Assembly: GCA_037013495.1 (NCBI GenBank)
Contig: CM072811.1
Span: 18,110,659 to 18,174,658 of the forward strand
From: Hippophae tibetana
Lineage: Eukaryota > Streptophyta > Magnoliopsida > Rosales > Elaeagnaceae
Direction of reading: 5' to 3'
DNA length: 64,000 nt
The stretch's first letter is position 1; each line of letters opens with the position of its first letter. This document shows, one piece after another, positions 35,691-47,209 of this stretch. The position numbers and the translations under genes were made by a program. The notes below the pieces were generated by a model. The model saw only the letters and a list, made by a program, of their open reading frames with translations. It searched no databases and was not told the origin of the DNA.

Positions 35691-36147
35691 AAATAATTTA
35701 ATTAGTATTAACCAAGAGTGCTCCCACGAAAGAATGATGGGGTAAAGCCTTCTTAATATTTTTTGATTTACCGTTCAATATCAGTTTAATGTTTTTTAAT
35801 GTTTTTTGAATTTTGAATTTTTTTAATTTGTTTTTGAAATTTAAACTTGAATTAAAATTTGATTTATTTTACTCTTCTTTAAATTTTTATTTATTATTTT
35901 TTTTGAATTTTGAATTTTATATCTTAAATTTTAATATTTTTTGATTTATCGTTCAATATGAGTTTAATTTTTGTTTTGAATTTTTAAAATTATCTATTAT
36001 ACAAGAATAGTAAAAGTGTTTTTTTTTTGTAAATTTAAATTTGATATTTAATTTTTTTCTAATTCAAAATAAATAAATAAATCCAAATTATTTAAAACTT
36101 GAAAAGTTTTCAAAATTTTGATAAATAATTTAAAAATGTTATTCCTT

Positions 36148-36164
36148 CCCCAGCAACATTACCA
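36148..36164 (-). other. Decayed tRNA-Asp primer site of F1
   Basis: CCCCAGCAACATTACCA aligns with CCCCGGCAACGGCGCCA of E1 with four changes, most of them G-to-A or C-to-T. It lies nine bases from the LTR end at 36174. Confidence 0.75.
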
Positions 36165-36173
36165 AAAACTCGA

Positions 36174-37936
36174 TGATGAGTCAAAAGAACGACATTACAA
36201 ATACCAATCTTGAAAAATATCTTTTATGGTTTTATTATTTGTAAAACTCTCATAAGTGCACGAATCATTTTATAGAAAATGATAAGTATACTCCCAAGGT
36301 CGATATATGTAAGGAATATATGTGGTTTTTAATTTATTATTCAAAATCTTAAAAACAAAATTAAATCATAAACATCGTGTCACAATATTTTGGTTTTGTG
36401 TTCTAATCTAATGACATAATATAAATAAACATTAGTATGTATTCAATAAACAATAATGCAAATATTTATCATTTATAAGAGTGGAGTATTTAAGGATATA
36501 ATAATTAAGTTAATTATACTTGCTCTTATTATTTAGGTTATTAAAGATATAAACTCATATTTATTGATTCTCTCTTTTTTATATGAATACCACTTTTGAT
36601 GAGTTTAGATATTCTTTGTTAATTAAACAAATCAATTAATACCTATGGGTAGGGAAATAACTAATTTTATTAATTAAATTAATTCCTTTCTTTTTTCTAA
36701 GAGATTTAAAATAAACCATTTAAATGGCACCTTTGGTGAGGTTAGACATTTTAAACTTTATTCACGGTGTCTAAATTAAACATAAGAATTTAATTATATG
36801 AGTACTAACTTTCAAGTTTTAAAACTATTATTGAAAATATGTTGTCAATATATTTTCAAATATTAATTCCTATAAAAACTTTTGAAATAGAGTTTCACTC
36901 TAACTACCAAGCAATTGTACAAACAAATAAAAGAGCATTACTCTAAATTAGACTGAATAATTAAACCTTAAATCAATTTATTTTTTTGAATTTTTTTTAC
37001 CTATTTAATATTTCGTAGGTATAAAAACGTTATAATTATATCATAGTTACAAACATCCAGTTATGTTAAATTTAATCACAAAAAAATTAAATATAACATA
37101 TAAGAATAAAACATAAAAATAATAACTATAAAGAATCCATTAAAATAATACCTTAAAAGAATCCTTACAATAGTTTGATGTTAATTTTGTTACTGAAAAA
37201 CCTCCAAACGAATTGACATATATGCTTATTGAATAAAAAACCTAAAAATATATATAAAAAAACATGGCTAGTTCTTCCCAAAAGAGAAAAACTTTAAAAC
37301 AAAAAACAAAAAACAAAAAAAAGTAAAACTTTCTAGAGAGAGATATCTAGAAAGAGAAAGTGCTTAGAAAATTATTTGTCTTGGAATAGGGAAGAGGGTC
37401 CTTTTGTAGGTGATAAAAAGGCCAAAAAAGGGGAGAAAATATTTCAAATTTGAATTTGGACGCATTTGGACAGGTTGGCGCACATATGGGGAGCAAAAAT
37501 CTCAATAAACGGGTGGTTGGTGCAGTAGATGGGCGGTTGGCACGTGCAGGACACGGTGGGAGTGTGTAGGTGCACGCAGATGGGCATAGATGCACATGAG
37601 GATGATTGGCATTGTGTGGCATGTTACACATATTTCTCGGCGCAGCTAGGCGGCTACGCGGGCAATTTTGACTTATTTTGTCCAATTTTTCCATCTTTTT
37701 TATTTTTTCTCATTTATTTTCTCAATATATTTGTGATGTATTGCCTCTAGTATTTTTTCTTCTAGTCTTTAAGGTATATTGGAGCTAAAATACCTAAAAA
37801 ATATAAAAAAAATACCTGTGATTTTATAACGACAAATTTATATAAAAATATGATAAAATCATACAAATATAAATCTATTTAATCAATTAAAGTATATTAA
37901 ATCATGGTAATTTTAGTGCTTTTTAAGTACTCATCA
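36174..37936 (-). repeat. Element F1 5' LTR
   Basis: 1763 bp; on the minus strand it runs from TGATGAGTACTT to ...CTCATCA. It is colinear with the E1 LTRs (shared blocks around GATAAGTATACTCCCAAGGTCGAT, 'ACCTATGGGT', and TTTAATTTATTATTCAAA) but much more diverged and poorer in CpG. No matching 3' LTR or target duplication was found, since the element is fused to F2. Confidence 0.8.
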
Positions 37937-40900
37937 ATAGAAAAATTACAAGGTCTGCATGGCTTTATTTTATTGGTCCATGACGACATTCAAAATTTAA
38001 ATGACTATAGTTAGCGCATATCAAGTATATCTTTTATTATTTAAGTTTAAAATAAATATTAATGATATAATCTATATTTATGAAAATTCATTAATATTCT
38101 AAATAATTATATATTAATTAATTTAATGTTTAGTTACTAATTAATCGATATTAGTTGTTTATGATTATACCATTCATCAAAACCATTAATAGATCATGAC
38201 AAACAGAAAAGGTGCATATAAGTTTGTGTATAAATTATGAGAGCCCACTACTCATTCTCCCTCAAATTTTATTTGATCTTAACTTTTCTCTCATAAATTC
38301 ACTTACGCATTGGAGCAGATACAACACCCATTAGTATTGTCCCTTTTGATGTAGTTTTCTAGTGATTTATAGGCTTACGTATCAAGATAAAGTGACAAAC
38401 AAAAATTAGGCCCCATGTGTGGAAAGAAATTTGGTGTTCAACTAATTGAGTTAGTGAAAACTCAAGAACCTTCATCGTGTTCTTCGTGTTCTTTACTCAA
38501 TTCATCAATATCATCATTTATTTATCTCCTAACAATACATTTGATTTGTTGATTTACTAGAGTGAGTTCACAAGCTCTCAAAAATCTTCACCACTCCTAC
38601 TGAATAAAGAGCAGGTAAAGGTCTATGTGAGTGACAAATTTCCACTAAGAAAGACTAAGAGAAACAAGAACGCATTAAGCTCAAGAAACCAACCATGGAT
38701 AAGAGGTTAGGAAAGTTATAACTCATGATATAGCAACTAATGGTTCTCCAAATGAATTCATTAAAGGACTATAATGCCTCGATAGGTCATTGAAGATCTC
38801 TATGACCAGTAGGGTTTAATACCCTAGGACAACAACATCATATGCCCGGCCAACACCAGAAACAATTCAAAAGTTCTAGTCTATAGTAGATTGGGTCCCT
38901 ACATTTAGGATCCATAAGACCTAGATACAAAGATAAAAAATGGAAATGATGCCCCACCCCCAACATACTTAGCCATCAAGGCTTAAGCTGGTTGAAGCTA
39001 TTTGGATCTAGAGTGCTTGCACATTGGACGTGATAATTTAAGGAACCATCTTAAGGGCAAGCATTGTGCATATTCTAGCCAATAAATCTTCTCTGACAAA
39101 GATGCCTTTAACTTTATCCATAATAAACAAGTAGTCATAAGAGTGGGCGATCATCTTGTTACTACTCTATGAATGGGAGACTTGGAACATCAGCTTCACA
39201 AGATGGAGCTAAGACATGCTGGGGAGAAGTGAGATCTAGATTACACTAATTCCACTTAGGCTCTCTTCACCTCAGATGTATTATACCTTTAGTTAGGGGG
39301 ATAAGATTAGCATCCTTCTATTGGAACTTACAATGGGTCTTCTAACCCCTTAGATCAAACTGTGTTGGATGGTAGTTGCTAGGATGAAACCTTTCATAGA
39401 AGAGGAGTCTATATAGTGGTGATTTGTGTGTTTGGTTGAGTGTTGATGGTATGTGGGTGAATGTGTTTCCTAAACTGTAGTTGGTGTCTTATAGTTAAGG
39501 GTAGCTTTCATCATTATTTGTTCACATTCTCTTTAACTTTATTGATCTTTAGTCACTAATCGCACTACATCGAGTGGTATTGGCTTTGGAGGAAAGTGAG
39601 GTTTCTGTGTCGAACCAACTTGTTGTGAAAGCGAGGGCAGAAATAAGTAGTTAGGACAAAGGTTTTAATTGATAGATGTAATTGTGGTTTCATTTCAATC
39701 AGTGTTGTATCTGTTTATTATTTTTAGTAGATTGTTTGTTACTAAATACTTTCCATAAGAAACTCAAGGATGTTACTACATAGGCAGTGATTCTATGTGA
39801 GTTTATCTCATTATATTGGGTGTTATGTATGCTTCATTGTATGACTAGTACAATCTAAGTTTAAATTGTGTATATTTCTGTATGTTGTGGTTTAAACTCT
39901 AATTAGAAAGATTTTAATAGTTATTACTTTCTTTCTAATTATTAATAATATATTTGCTACTTAATTTACTAGTTATTTGCTATTATTATTTATTGGTTTC
40001 ATTGATTTTTGTTAAGTGCTTTAATTATTATTGTTGTGAGTTTGAGACTAGGCCTTATGGAATCAATATCTCTTTAACCTATTGTGTTAGTATAATTTGA
40101 TTTTTTATCATATTTGTGTAAACGTATTAGATCTAGACTCTGATTAGAAGGTTTATTTGATTTGTGTAGTCGAATGCTTTCTTCCTTTATTGGTAGCATA
40201 CCATTTGTTTATTAGTTTTTTTATACTAAATTAATCTATCTGCTTCCTAATTAATTTATATTACTTCTATTTTCTTATATGCATGCTAGTTTGGTGTGAG
40301 TCTCTAAGGAGTCTATATCTCCTTATCTTTATAGTGCACCAAGTGCCGTACTCTATATTATGATTCACCATGTTATGATTGCATGTTGTGATAGTACAAT
40401 AATCATTTTCCAAATATTTCCCACATATAAGGTATTGAGATGATAGGAAATTTTATATAGCTTTTTAGTATGCATAACTATTTTGTATGTTGTGTGATGT
40501 TTTCTATATTTTTGCATGCTGCTTCTCTGGACAGGAGCCTATAAGACATACCATCATTAGTGTGTTTACCACAGTTTGTTCCTTCTTACTACTAGTTATT
40601 TTTGTCGTGTGTTGAATTAAATATGTTGTTTTATACTTTCGTTGTGTTTTTTGTTTGATTCACGTTTGAGAGGCCTGCTTAGTAGACTTGGAATAAAGCT
40701 TGCAAAAAGATTCTAAGGGTTTGCATTTTCACACTTCATCTAGGTCTCGGTTTCCTATTTGTTAAAAGAGTAGAATAAATATATAATTTAGAATAAAATG
40801 ATAGAAGCTCAATAATATATCACAAGTTAGTCTCCACTATTTGATTCTTATACCCCAAATCTAAGTTTATCTCAATCTCAACATCCAAGTATGAAATATA

Positions 40901-41004
40901 AATTATGAATAGAACTAACACTTGCAATGATCCATAACTTGTTTAAGACATAAAAAATACATAAACTCAATTAATCGCCCTAAATTAACTAAAACTATGA
41001 TCAT
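37937..41004. other. Degraded region with Retand-like gag scrap
   Basis: Mostly uninterpretable. 38250-38700 resembles the end of a gypsy LTR and leader ('CTCATAAATTCACTTACGCATTGGAGCAG'-type sequence seen upstream of Tat/Retand gag). Around 39160-39370 the plus strand reads GDLEHQLHKMELRHAGEK and, in the same region, IGTYNGSSNPLDQ, which resembles the Retand gag motif before the core domain (L..YDGT.DP..H). 39400-40740 shows no recognisable feature. 40745-40900 resembles the 3' internal part of Athila element E1 near 25080-25180. Confidence 0.3.
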
Positions 41005-41245
41005 ATTATCTTTTAAGCTTTAAAATTGTAATGGAGTGCTTTTAGATATATTCATGTGTTGATCAACATTATTTTTTAGAAGCTAAAATACTTAAAAACC
41101 ATAAAAAAAAATACCGATAATTCTACAAAAAAGATAGATTTGTTTACAATGATCATAGTAAAACTAAGCAAATATAAATCTATTGAATCATTTAACAAAC
41201 ATAAAATCATTATATATTAATTATTTTAATTTAAGCACTCATTAT
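41005..41245 (-). mobile_element. Athila-like LTR end fragment
   Basis: On the minus strand it begins TAATGAGTGCTTAAAT and is colinear with the outer 200 bp of the E1 and H LTRs (blocks 'AAATACTTAAAAACCATAAAAA' and 'GATAGATTTGTTTAC'). The rest of the LTR is absent. Confidence 0.55.
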
Positions 41246-41489
41246 CTACTATTTAAGTTAAGAATCCTAAATATTAAAGAATAATCTATATGACATACAA
41301 TTACATAAGCCAAACCACTACATGAAATAAGCACGGAGAAAATAGGAGATAATAGTCCCATACTTAAGCTTGAAAAACAAATCTTACTTTTTTCAAAGAA
41401 TCATCAATTACAAATGATATAAAATAGCATGCAAAAGATAAACTCTCTATAGTAAGAGATAAACTGAGAGACAACAAAAGCCATACTAG

Positions 41490-41998
41490 GTAAAGGAAGG
41501 ACAACCTTTAGTTATCATCTACGGTGCTATCATGTTCAATTCTTGTAGAACTCTATTAATATTTTTGCTAATTGTGAAATATGTTGCTCAAAATTTTTAA
41601 AGTTAAACAATATCGTGATGAATTGTGACCAAGTGAAAGTAAAAATGTTACTAAAATATTTTCTATCAAATAAATCAAGTATCTTCTGGTGGTGTTTTCT
41701 CTCTAATAATAGTGCATAGATTTATAAACATATTAGGATACATCCTACAAATTTTTCGAAAGGGTTCAAGATCTTCGTCCAATACCTTGCGTATGTAGTT
41801 GTACTCACTTCTATAAATTTGATGTCAACATATTTCAGATATAGGATAGCCATTAAATTATTTAATATTTGAAAAGCTGACAGAAATTGCTATCAATAAT
41901 ACTTTAATGGCGTCATAAAGTTCTTCACGTGATTCTGTCTTCTCTAGTTCTTTTTTGTAACAAAGTTCATCATCTTCGTACATATTTGAAAGAGACAT
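41490..41998 (-). pseudogene. PIF/Harbinger transposase, N-terminal remnant
   Basis: The frame opens on the minus strand at 41998 with MSLSNMYEDDELCYKKELEK. After a frameshift it reads EYNYIRKVLDEDLEPFRKIC, then RMYPNMFINLCTIIREKTPP, resembling the DUF8040 helical N-terminal domain of plant PIF/Harbinger (ALP1-like) nucleases. A following stretch could be a decayed 'SHN..NR...F..S..TISRHF' segment. The DDE nuclease domain is absent: sequence ends near 41460, close to the LTR fragment. The call rests on motif resemblance and on the neighbouring MYB/SANT-like gene, the usual partner in this superfamily. Confidence 0.5.
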
Positions 41999-42306
41999 TA
42001 TTTAAAGCACCTTCCAAAAATAACAGAGTTATACTTTTCTAATACATAATCAAGTATATCTTTTCAAAAAATCAAATATATAATAAAAATAAGATTATAA
42101 TAATGATACAGAAATTACAATATCATTACTAAGTTGAAACAAACAAATAAAAGATACGTAATGCTTGAAAAAAAAAACTTAAACCATAACATGCCATAAT
42201 ATAATTTATGGTAAAATGTCAAACCTAATTAAAATCAAAGATAAAAAATAGTCCAAACGTATAAAAGCCACCTAAAATATATATATTTTTATTCAAACAA
42301 ATTAAC

Positions 42307-43400
42307 TTATACTATGTTGTCAAGTATCCATTCTAAGTGCCCTTTAGATGACATTTCGACAAATGTATCTTTGATTCCAATATTGTGAATTAGAGTAAGA
42401 GACTAGTGACGGGCATGGTTATCTAAGATCGGGGTTTCCTTGATAGCTAGCATTCTAAATATTCTTCTTCTTCTTTTTTGTATTTCTTTTTTCCCCTTAT
42501 CCTTTTCACTTTTTTTCAAGAGTTTGTGAATTCCTTGAATCTCATTTGTAATCTTAGCAATTGAATCCATGCGAAGGGTGTATATATATGTTGGCATGGT
42601 TTCAGATGAGTTTTCATTCCCTTCATGCTTTAACTCAACTTTGCTTTCGTTGAATTGTATTGGGTTGTAGCATCCATATCCTTACTTATCTCTATAAAGA
42701 TGGCAGTCATGTATGATATCCAAGTGATGGAGCTTCATAGGAGAAATCATTATGGCTTGGTATGTAAACCTCATTGTTTTCATAATACATTAAATCTTCT
42801 ATATAGCCTTACTTTGCTCAGTCTTATATATTGTTGCATTAGTAATTTCACCCAATCCAACCACATTTGTTCCAATTCCATTCCCAGCTACAATTCTTAA
42901 ATAATCATAATCTGCAAATGTACAATTGTGAAGGTGTATGTTGTTAATTTGAATGTGACTACAAGATAGATAAACAATAAATTATTTGAAATATAAAGTG
43001 CACATATGTGATAATTTTCTATAAATAATAATTAATAAAAATTTAAACCTTACCTTCAAATAATCTTCCTGTACATCATAACTAGCAGTAAACTTCTTTG
43101 TTATTGAGTCCCACTCAAAGCTAAAACTAAAGCACATAAGTACATAAAAAGTACCATCTTTCTTTTTAAACCATTTAACATACTTTTATAATTATTACGT
43201 ATCTTTTTATGCACAAGTTTGCTATTTAGAACATGAAACATTTTGCTTTCCACGGTTGGCTTTCTCAAAACAATATTGCTATCATTCCATCCACGATTGT
43301 TAGCATCAACCATCAATTCTTATAATACATTACTACTCTTGTCCAAATCCCATATTTTGTAGCTAACTTAACCTTTTTCTTTTGAATCTCCCAATAGTAA
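42307..43400 (-). pseudogene. MYB/SANT-like gene, probable Harbinger ORF1
   Basis: Read right to left. From about 43385: WDLDKSSNVL, an in-frame stop, ELMVDANNRGWND and KLVHKKIRNNYKSMLNGLKR. After a frameshift comes SFEWDSITKKFTASYDVQED near 43110-43050. This is the plant MYB/SANT-like domain (PF12776 type), with the 'GF.WD......A...VW.DY' end. A probable intron follows (43035 to about 42900). The C-terminal part at 42660-42307 has ETMPTYIYTLRMDSIAKI, a basic run, one stop, then GIKDTFVEMSSKGHLEWILD and a TAA at 42307. In PIF/Harbinger elements this protein binds the ends and helps import the transposase. It could alternatively be a relic of a related host gene. Confidence 0.55.
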
Positions 43401-43449
43401 TTACTACATCACACATGTATTTTTTATTCATTAATTTCACATTTATATT

Positions 43450-44890
43450 GATTGTTTTCTCAAACTATCAAAACAAATATATACTAGTAGAAAAGATACC
43501 AAACTACTAAAAGAGATGAAAAAATAGATGAAACTTAAAGAAAGCAAGTAGAGAATTAATAAAGGAAATGAAGAAAGAAATTATTAACATTGGTAAAAAA
43601 AAAAAAAGCAACAGCAACATGGCCACGAGAAACCAAGAAAAACCATTGTCATTAAATATCCAAAAACCAGTGGGTACTTTGATTCATAAGAATATGACCA
43701 ACGAACAACAAACAAAAAGATGCCACATTAGGCTCTCTCTAATACAAAAGGTAGAGAGAGGAGTCAAGAAACCAACGACAGCAATCAGAAAGCTCTGGTT
43801 TGAGCAAAAGATGAATATGAATGAAGTGAAAGAGGGAGAGAGAAAGGGAAAAGGTAGAGAATGTATGAAGTCTAAAAAATCTTCTGAGAAAGTATTATAG
43901 AGTTGTAGTCGAATTCTTATTTATAATAGTCATAAAATATACAAAATTCATTGAGGTATTGAATTCTTTAGAAGTTTTTTACTTTTTGAATATAAGAAAC
44001 TTTTACAAACAATTAAATATTATTAATTCAATACACCTAAATTTTTGTAGATTTTTTTTTAGATTCTTACAATGTTTCAATTGAATACCCCTAAATTTAT
44101 ATAGAATTTATAAAAGTCCAAATTGAATACATCTAAACTTTATAAGTTTTCAAAATCCATAAAAATCAAGATTAAATATACTCATCAAATTGCATAAGTT
44201 AAATAATTGTACATATGTGAATTAAACTTTTGACTCAAATAGACATCCAAAACCTACAAAGTGGGTAGATGTCCAAACCCATGGTATCATTTCATAAGAA
44301 CTATTCTAAATCGATGAAATATGTCTTACAATGTGAGTTAAACACATAACATAGCAAAAAGACAATAAAAACATATTTAATTCAACATATCATAAAAACA
44401 ATCAAAGAAAAATAAACTACGATAATGTATGTTAATCATTTTCCATGTTAATATCTGTTGGTAGCATGGACTAGAGAATGTGAGGCATAAAACATATGAA
44501 ACAAGCAAACATATTGCAAACATTATAAAAGATTTTTAATTACTTCAAGACCTATTATATGCAAACGTATTTGGTAAATAATGATTGTATTTTTATAGTA
44601 TATGATCATACATAATATAACATGTAACGAGATAAATTCACGTACGATCAAACTCAGGTTATTTATGTTAATTACTCAATATCAATCAATTCACTAAAAA
44701 GTAAAACAACAATATATGATTTGTTAAAAGTGTGGATGTAAATAACTCAATGAGTTGAGACATCTAACCTAACTATGCCCAACATGCCCTCACTTACTAT
44801 TAACATAGCACCTAATCTAACTAGATCCAAGCTCATCACTAAAGCTTCATCGATGATTAATTGCTCAACTTTCTAAAATCCAAACATGTT
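43450..44890. other. Unassigned spacer with one lysine-rich frame
   Basis: 43568-43900 on the plus strand is open for 110 codons, Lys/Glu-rich and low in complexity, opposite the likely upstream region of the MYB/SANT-like gene; it looks like chance. 43920-44890 is A+T rich with no recognised feature. Confidence 0.35.
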
Positions 44891-44937
44891 ATAACCCCGC
44901 AAAACTCAACAAACACACGGACAACGTGAACCAAGTC

Positions 44938-45160
44938 TTAGTAGAAGTCCTTGGAGTTGCAATGATCGGGTTTGACAGTGGAGACACCAACATTTTCAAA
45001 GGAACCAAGTAATTTGGCAAGATGGTCTTTAGGAATGTCTTTTGAAATGGTCGCTGTGGAAGAGAGCACATGTTCTAGGTCCGTCTGGGAACTAGACGAT
45101 GGTTTTGCCAGTTTCACTTTTGTTTCTTTTCTTTGATCAAATCGCTTACCTGGGAAAGCC
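44938..45160 (-). pseudogene. Unidentified coding-looking terminal exon
   Basis: The minus strand is open for 74 codons from about 45160 to a TAA at 44938, with a G+C content clearly above its surroundings. It reads FPGKRFDQRKETKVKL near its start and DHLAKLLGSFENVGVSTVKP near its end, finishing NSKDFY. The upstream edge follows ...AACAAG, a possible splice acceptor with a weak pyrimidine tract. The composition and regular amino-acid usage suggest the 3' exon of a real gene or a captured gene fragment. I do not recognise the family, and no further exon is evident to the right. No gene symbol can be given. Confidence 0.35.
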
Positions 45161-45640
45161 CTTGTTTATTGGAATAAGTAATATTAGTTCAGTAAGAAAT
45201 TGTCAAAATATTCTCATTTTTTAATAGGTATAGTTAGAGATATATAATTAAAATTTAAATACTTAGATTAATTCAAATAAAAAATGCAAAAACAAAGTCA
45301 CTTTTGTCCTCACCATAACCTTAAAATTAATTTATATCCAATGTTATAGGTAAATTTTCATCTTAAATTGATATTAAAGATGAAGATTCTTTGAAATTTC
45401 ATTTTTGGAAAGTTAATTTAAACCAAAAACTTACCATATCGAATACCAATATAGTTAAAACCGCTAATATAAATAACAAGAATTGTGTTCAAAAGTAAGA
45501 GAAAATATAATAATCATCTTTAAAAGTAAGGAGGAACCACCACCAAAATATAGTAAGATTTTGAAAACTTTATTAACTTGTTATGTGATTTGAACTATTT
45601 AATTTGAGTTGAGTGGGGTTTAATACAATAATCTTCGAGT

Positions 45641-45843
45641 TGAATGATTGTAGGAAGTAACTATAGAGTTATAACCAATTTGAATGAAAGAAATTGTGCT
45701 TGTAGGAGATGGAGGCACCATGAGATCCCTTCTAAAGATTCTAGAATGTGCATGTTACATCAAGGTGAAGAGTCGTTTGACTATGTCTATTCGAATAGGC
45801 ATGCATGTCAATTGTATTACCTATGCCTGGCTACTATCATTGG
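45641..45843 (+). pseudogene. Mutator-like transposase scrap (SWIM finger)
   Basis: The plus strand reads YRVITNLNERNCACRRWRHH then EIPSKDSRMCML and HQGEESFDYV. This parallels the C-terminal SWIM zinc finger of plant MULE/MuDR transposases (V.L....C.CR.W...GIPC.HA...I...), followed by the usual YV...Y stretch. The CxC pair is kept; the Cys and His of the second half are lost. The scrap ends exactly where the element B LTR begins (45844), so B may have inserted into it. Confidence 0.6.
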
Positions 45844-47013
45844 TGTAAGGATTATAAGGATTGTTTATTTTTTATAGACAAAATATTTACATGTAAACTT
45901 ATTTTTAAGTTCTTATCAAACAAAGTCAAAGAAACGTTAGAATTTTATATAGTTGTATTTCAAGTATATCTGTTATAACTATGACACATAGGATTGTACT
46001 CATGTATTTAATAACATATGTTCATAAATCTGGAATTATTTTTAATGCTAAAATGTTTGTTTAAACTTGAATTAATTATTAGATATTAGCTAAAATATAG
46101 AATAAAATATATGCTAAAATATTAGATAAGATATAGCCTATAAATAAAACTCATTACTCATTATTTCAATCAACCATACAAGAACATTATTCTCTTCTTC
46201 TTATTCCCTCTCTTGTTTTGCAAATATAAGATCATAATTCTTTAGGATTCTTTATTTGGTTAATCTATCAAATATTGGTAGTTGTGTTTGATTGATTAAT
46301 AAGCCTAATTAGTTTATGATATTTTGATCATATATTCTTATAGCTTCTTCTTTATTTTTGTTCTTAAATTGTTATATCAAATAATTGTGTGTGTCATATC
46401 ATAATAATTTGGCTTGATTATTAATATTTAAATAAACTATCATTAATGAACTTATGCTTAAATTGATTGTTCTAGGGTTGATAGTTGATTTTGATTTATC
46501 TAATATAGCTATTAAATCATCTATTTAGGGTTATTCATTATTAAATATATTTTAGAACACATACTGACACTTGTGCTTTAGTGCTAACCCTTTTGCAATT
46601 GATTTGTGAATGTATCTGATTGACGAGAAACTTATTGGAATGTTGGTCTAGATACCGCTCACACTAATATTAGAAGCTATGAAAATAGAGTAGGGGCTCG
46701 TAAGTAAGGTACATTGGGGCGATATCCTAGGGAGGGTAGCATAAAATCAAGTTTGTACTTGAACTTTTTTTTCATAGTGTAAATTTAGGTAGTCCTATGG
46801 ACCGGTGGTTTTCCTCTTAGGTCCTGGTTGTGGCCTATGTTATATCAACCTAAAAATATCATGTGTTATTCTTTCATTTTCGAACTTTATTCTTACATGC
46901 GATTGCATGTCTGACTACTTTGTTTAGGTTATTAAATTATAAATTAATAAAAATTGTAAATAACCTATTCATCTCCCTCTAGGTTAATTAGTTCCGTATT
47001 TTATAAACTTTCA
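45844..47013 (+). repeat. Element B 5' LTR
   Basis: It starts TGTAAGGATTATAAGG and ends ACTTTCA before ATTGGTATTAGAG, the primer site. TATA box TATAAATA at 46139-46146. It is shorter than the A LTRs, mainly because the GATCGATC-rich block is absent. Confidence 0.8.
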
Positions 47014-47209
47014 ATTGGTATTAGAGAAAATACTAAGCACAATTAGTGAGTTTGATTCGTAGGGACGCACACTCCTACTTATGGACCAAATGAAAGAAAG
47101 TGGTATTTTATAAACTTTCAATGGGTATCAGAGTAAATACTAGACATACTTAGTGAGTTTGATTCGTAGGGACACACATTCCTACTTATTGACCAAATGA
47201 AATAAGGTG
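46996..47209 (+). repeat. 107-bp tandem duplication across LTR end, primer site and gag start
   Basis: 46996-47102 is repeated at 47103-47209 with scattered changes. Each unit holds the last bases of the LTR, the primer site (TGGTATTAGAG, then GGGTATCAGAG) and the gag start region. The ATG of the second unit has become ATT. Confidence 0.85.

Noticed and set aside
37347..37750. Open frames of 115 and 73 codons on opposite strands
   Set aside because: They lie in the promoter part of the F1 LTR and correspond to the CpG-rich block of E1, not to a protein family.
43568..43900. 110-codon lysine-rich plus-strand frame
   Set aside because: Low complexity, no domain, opposite the upstream region of the MYB/SANT-like relic; length is compatible with chance in A-rich sequence.
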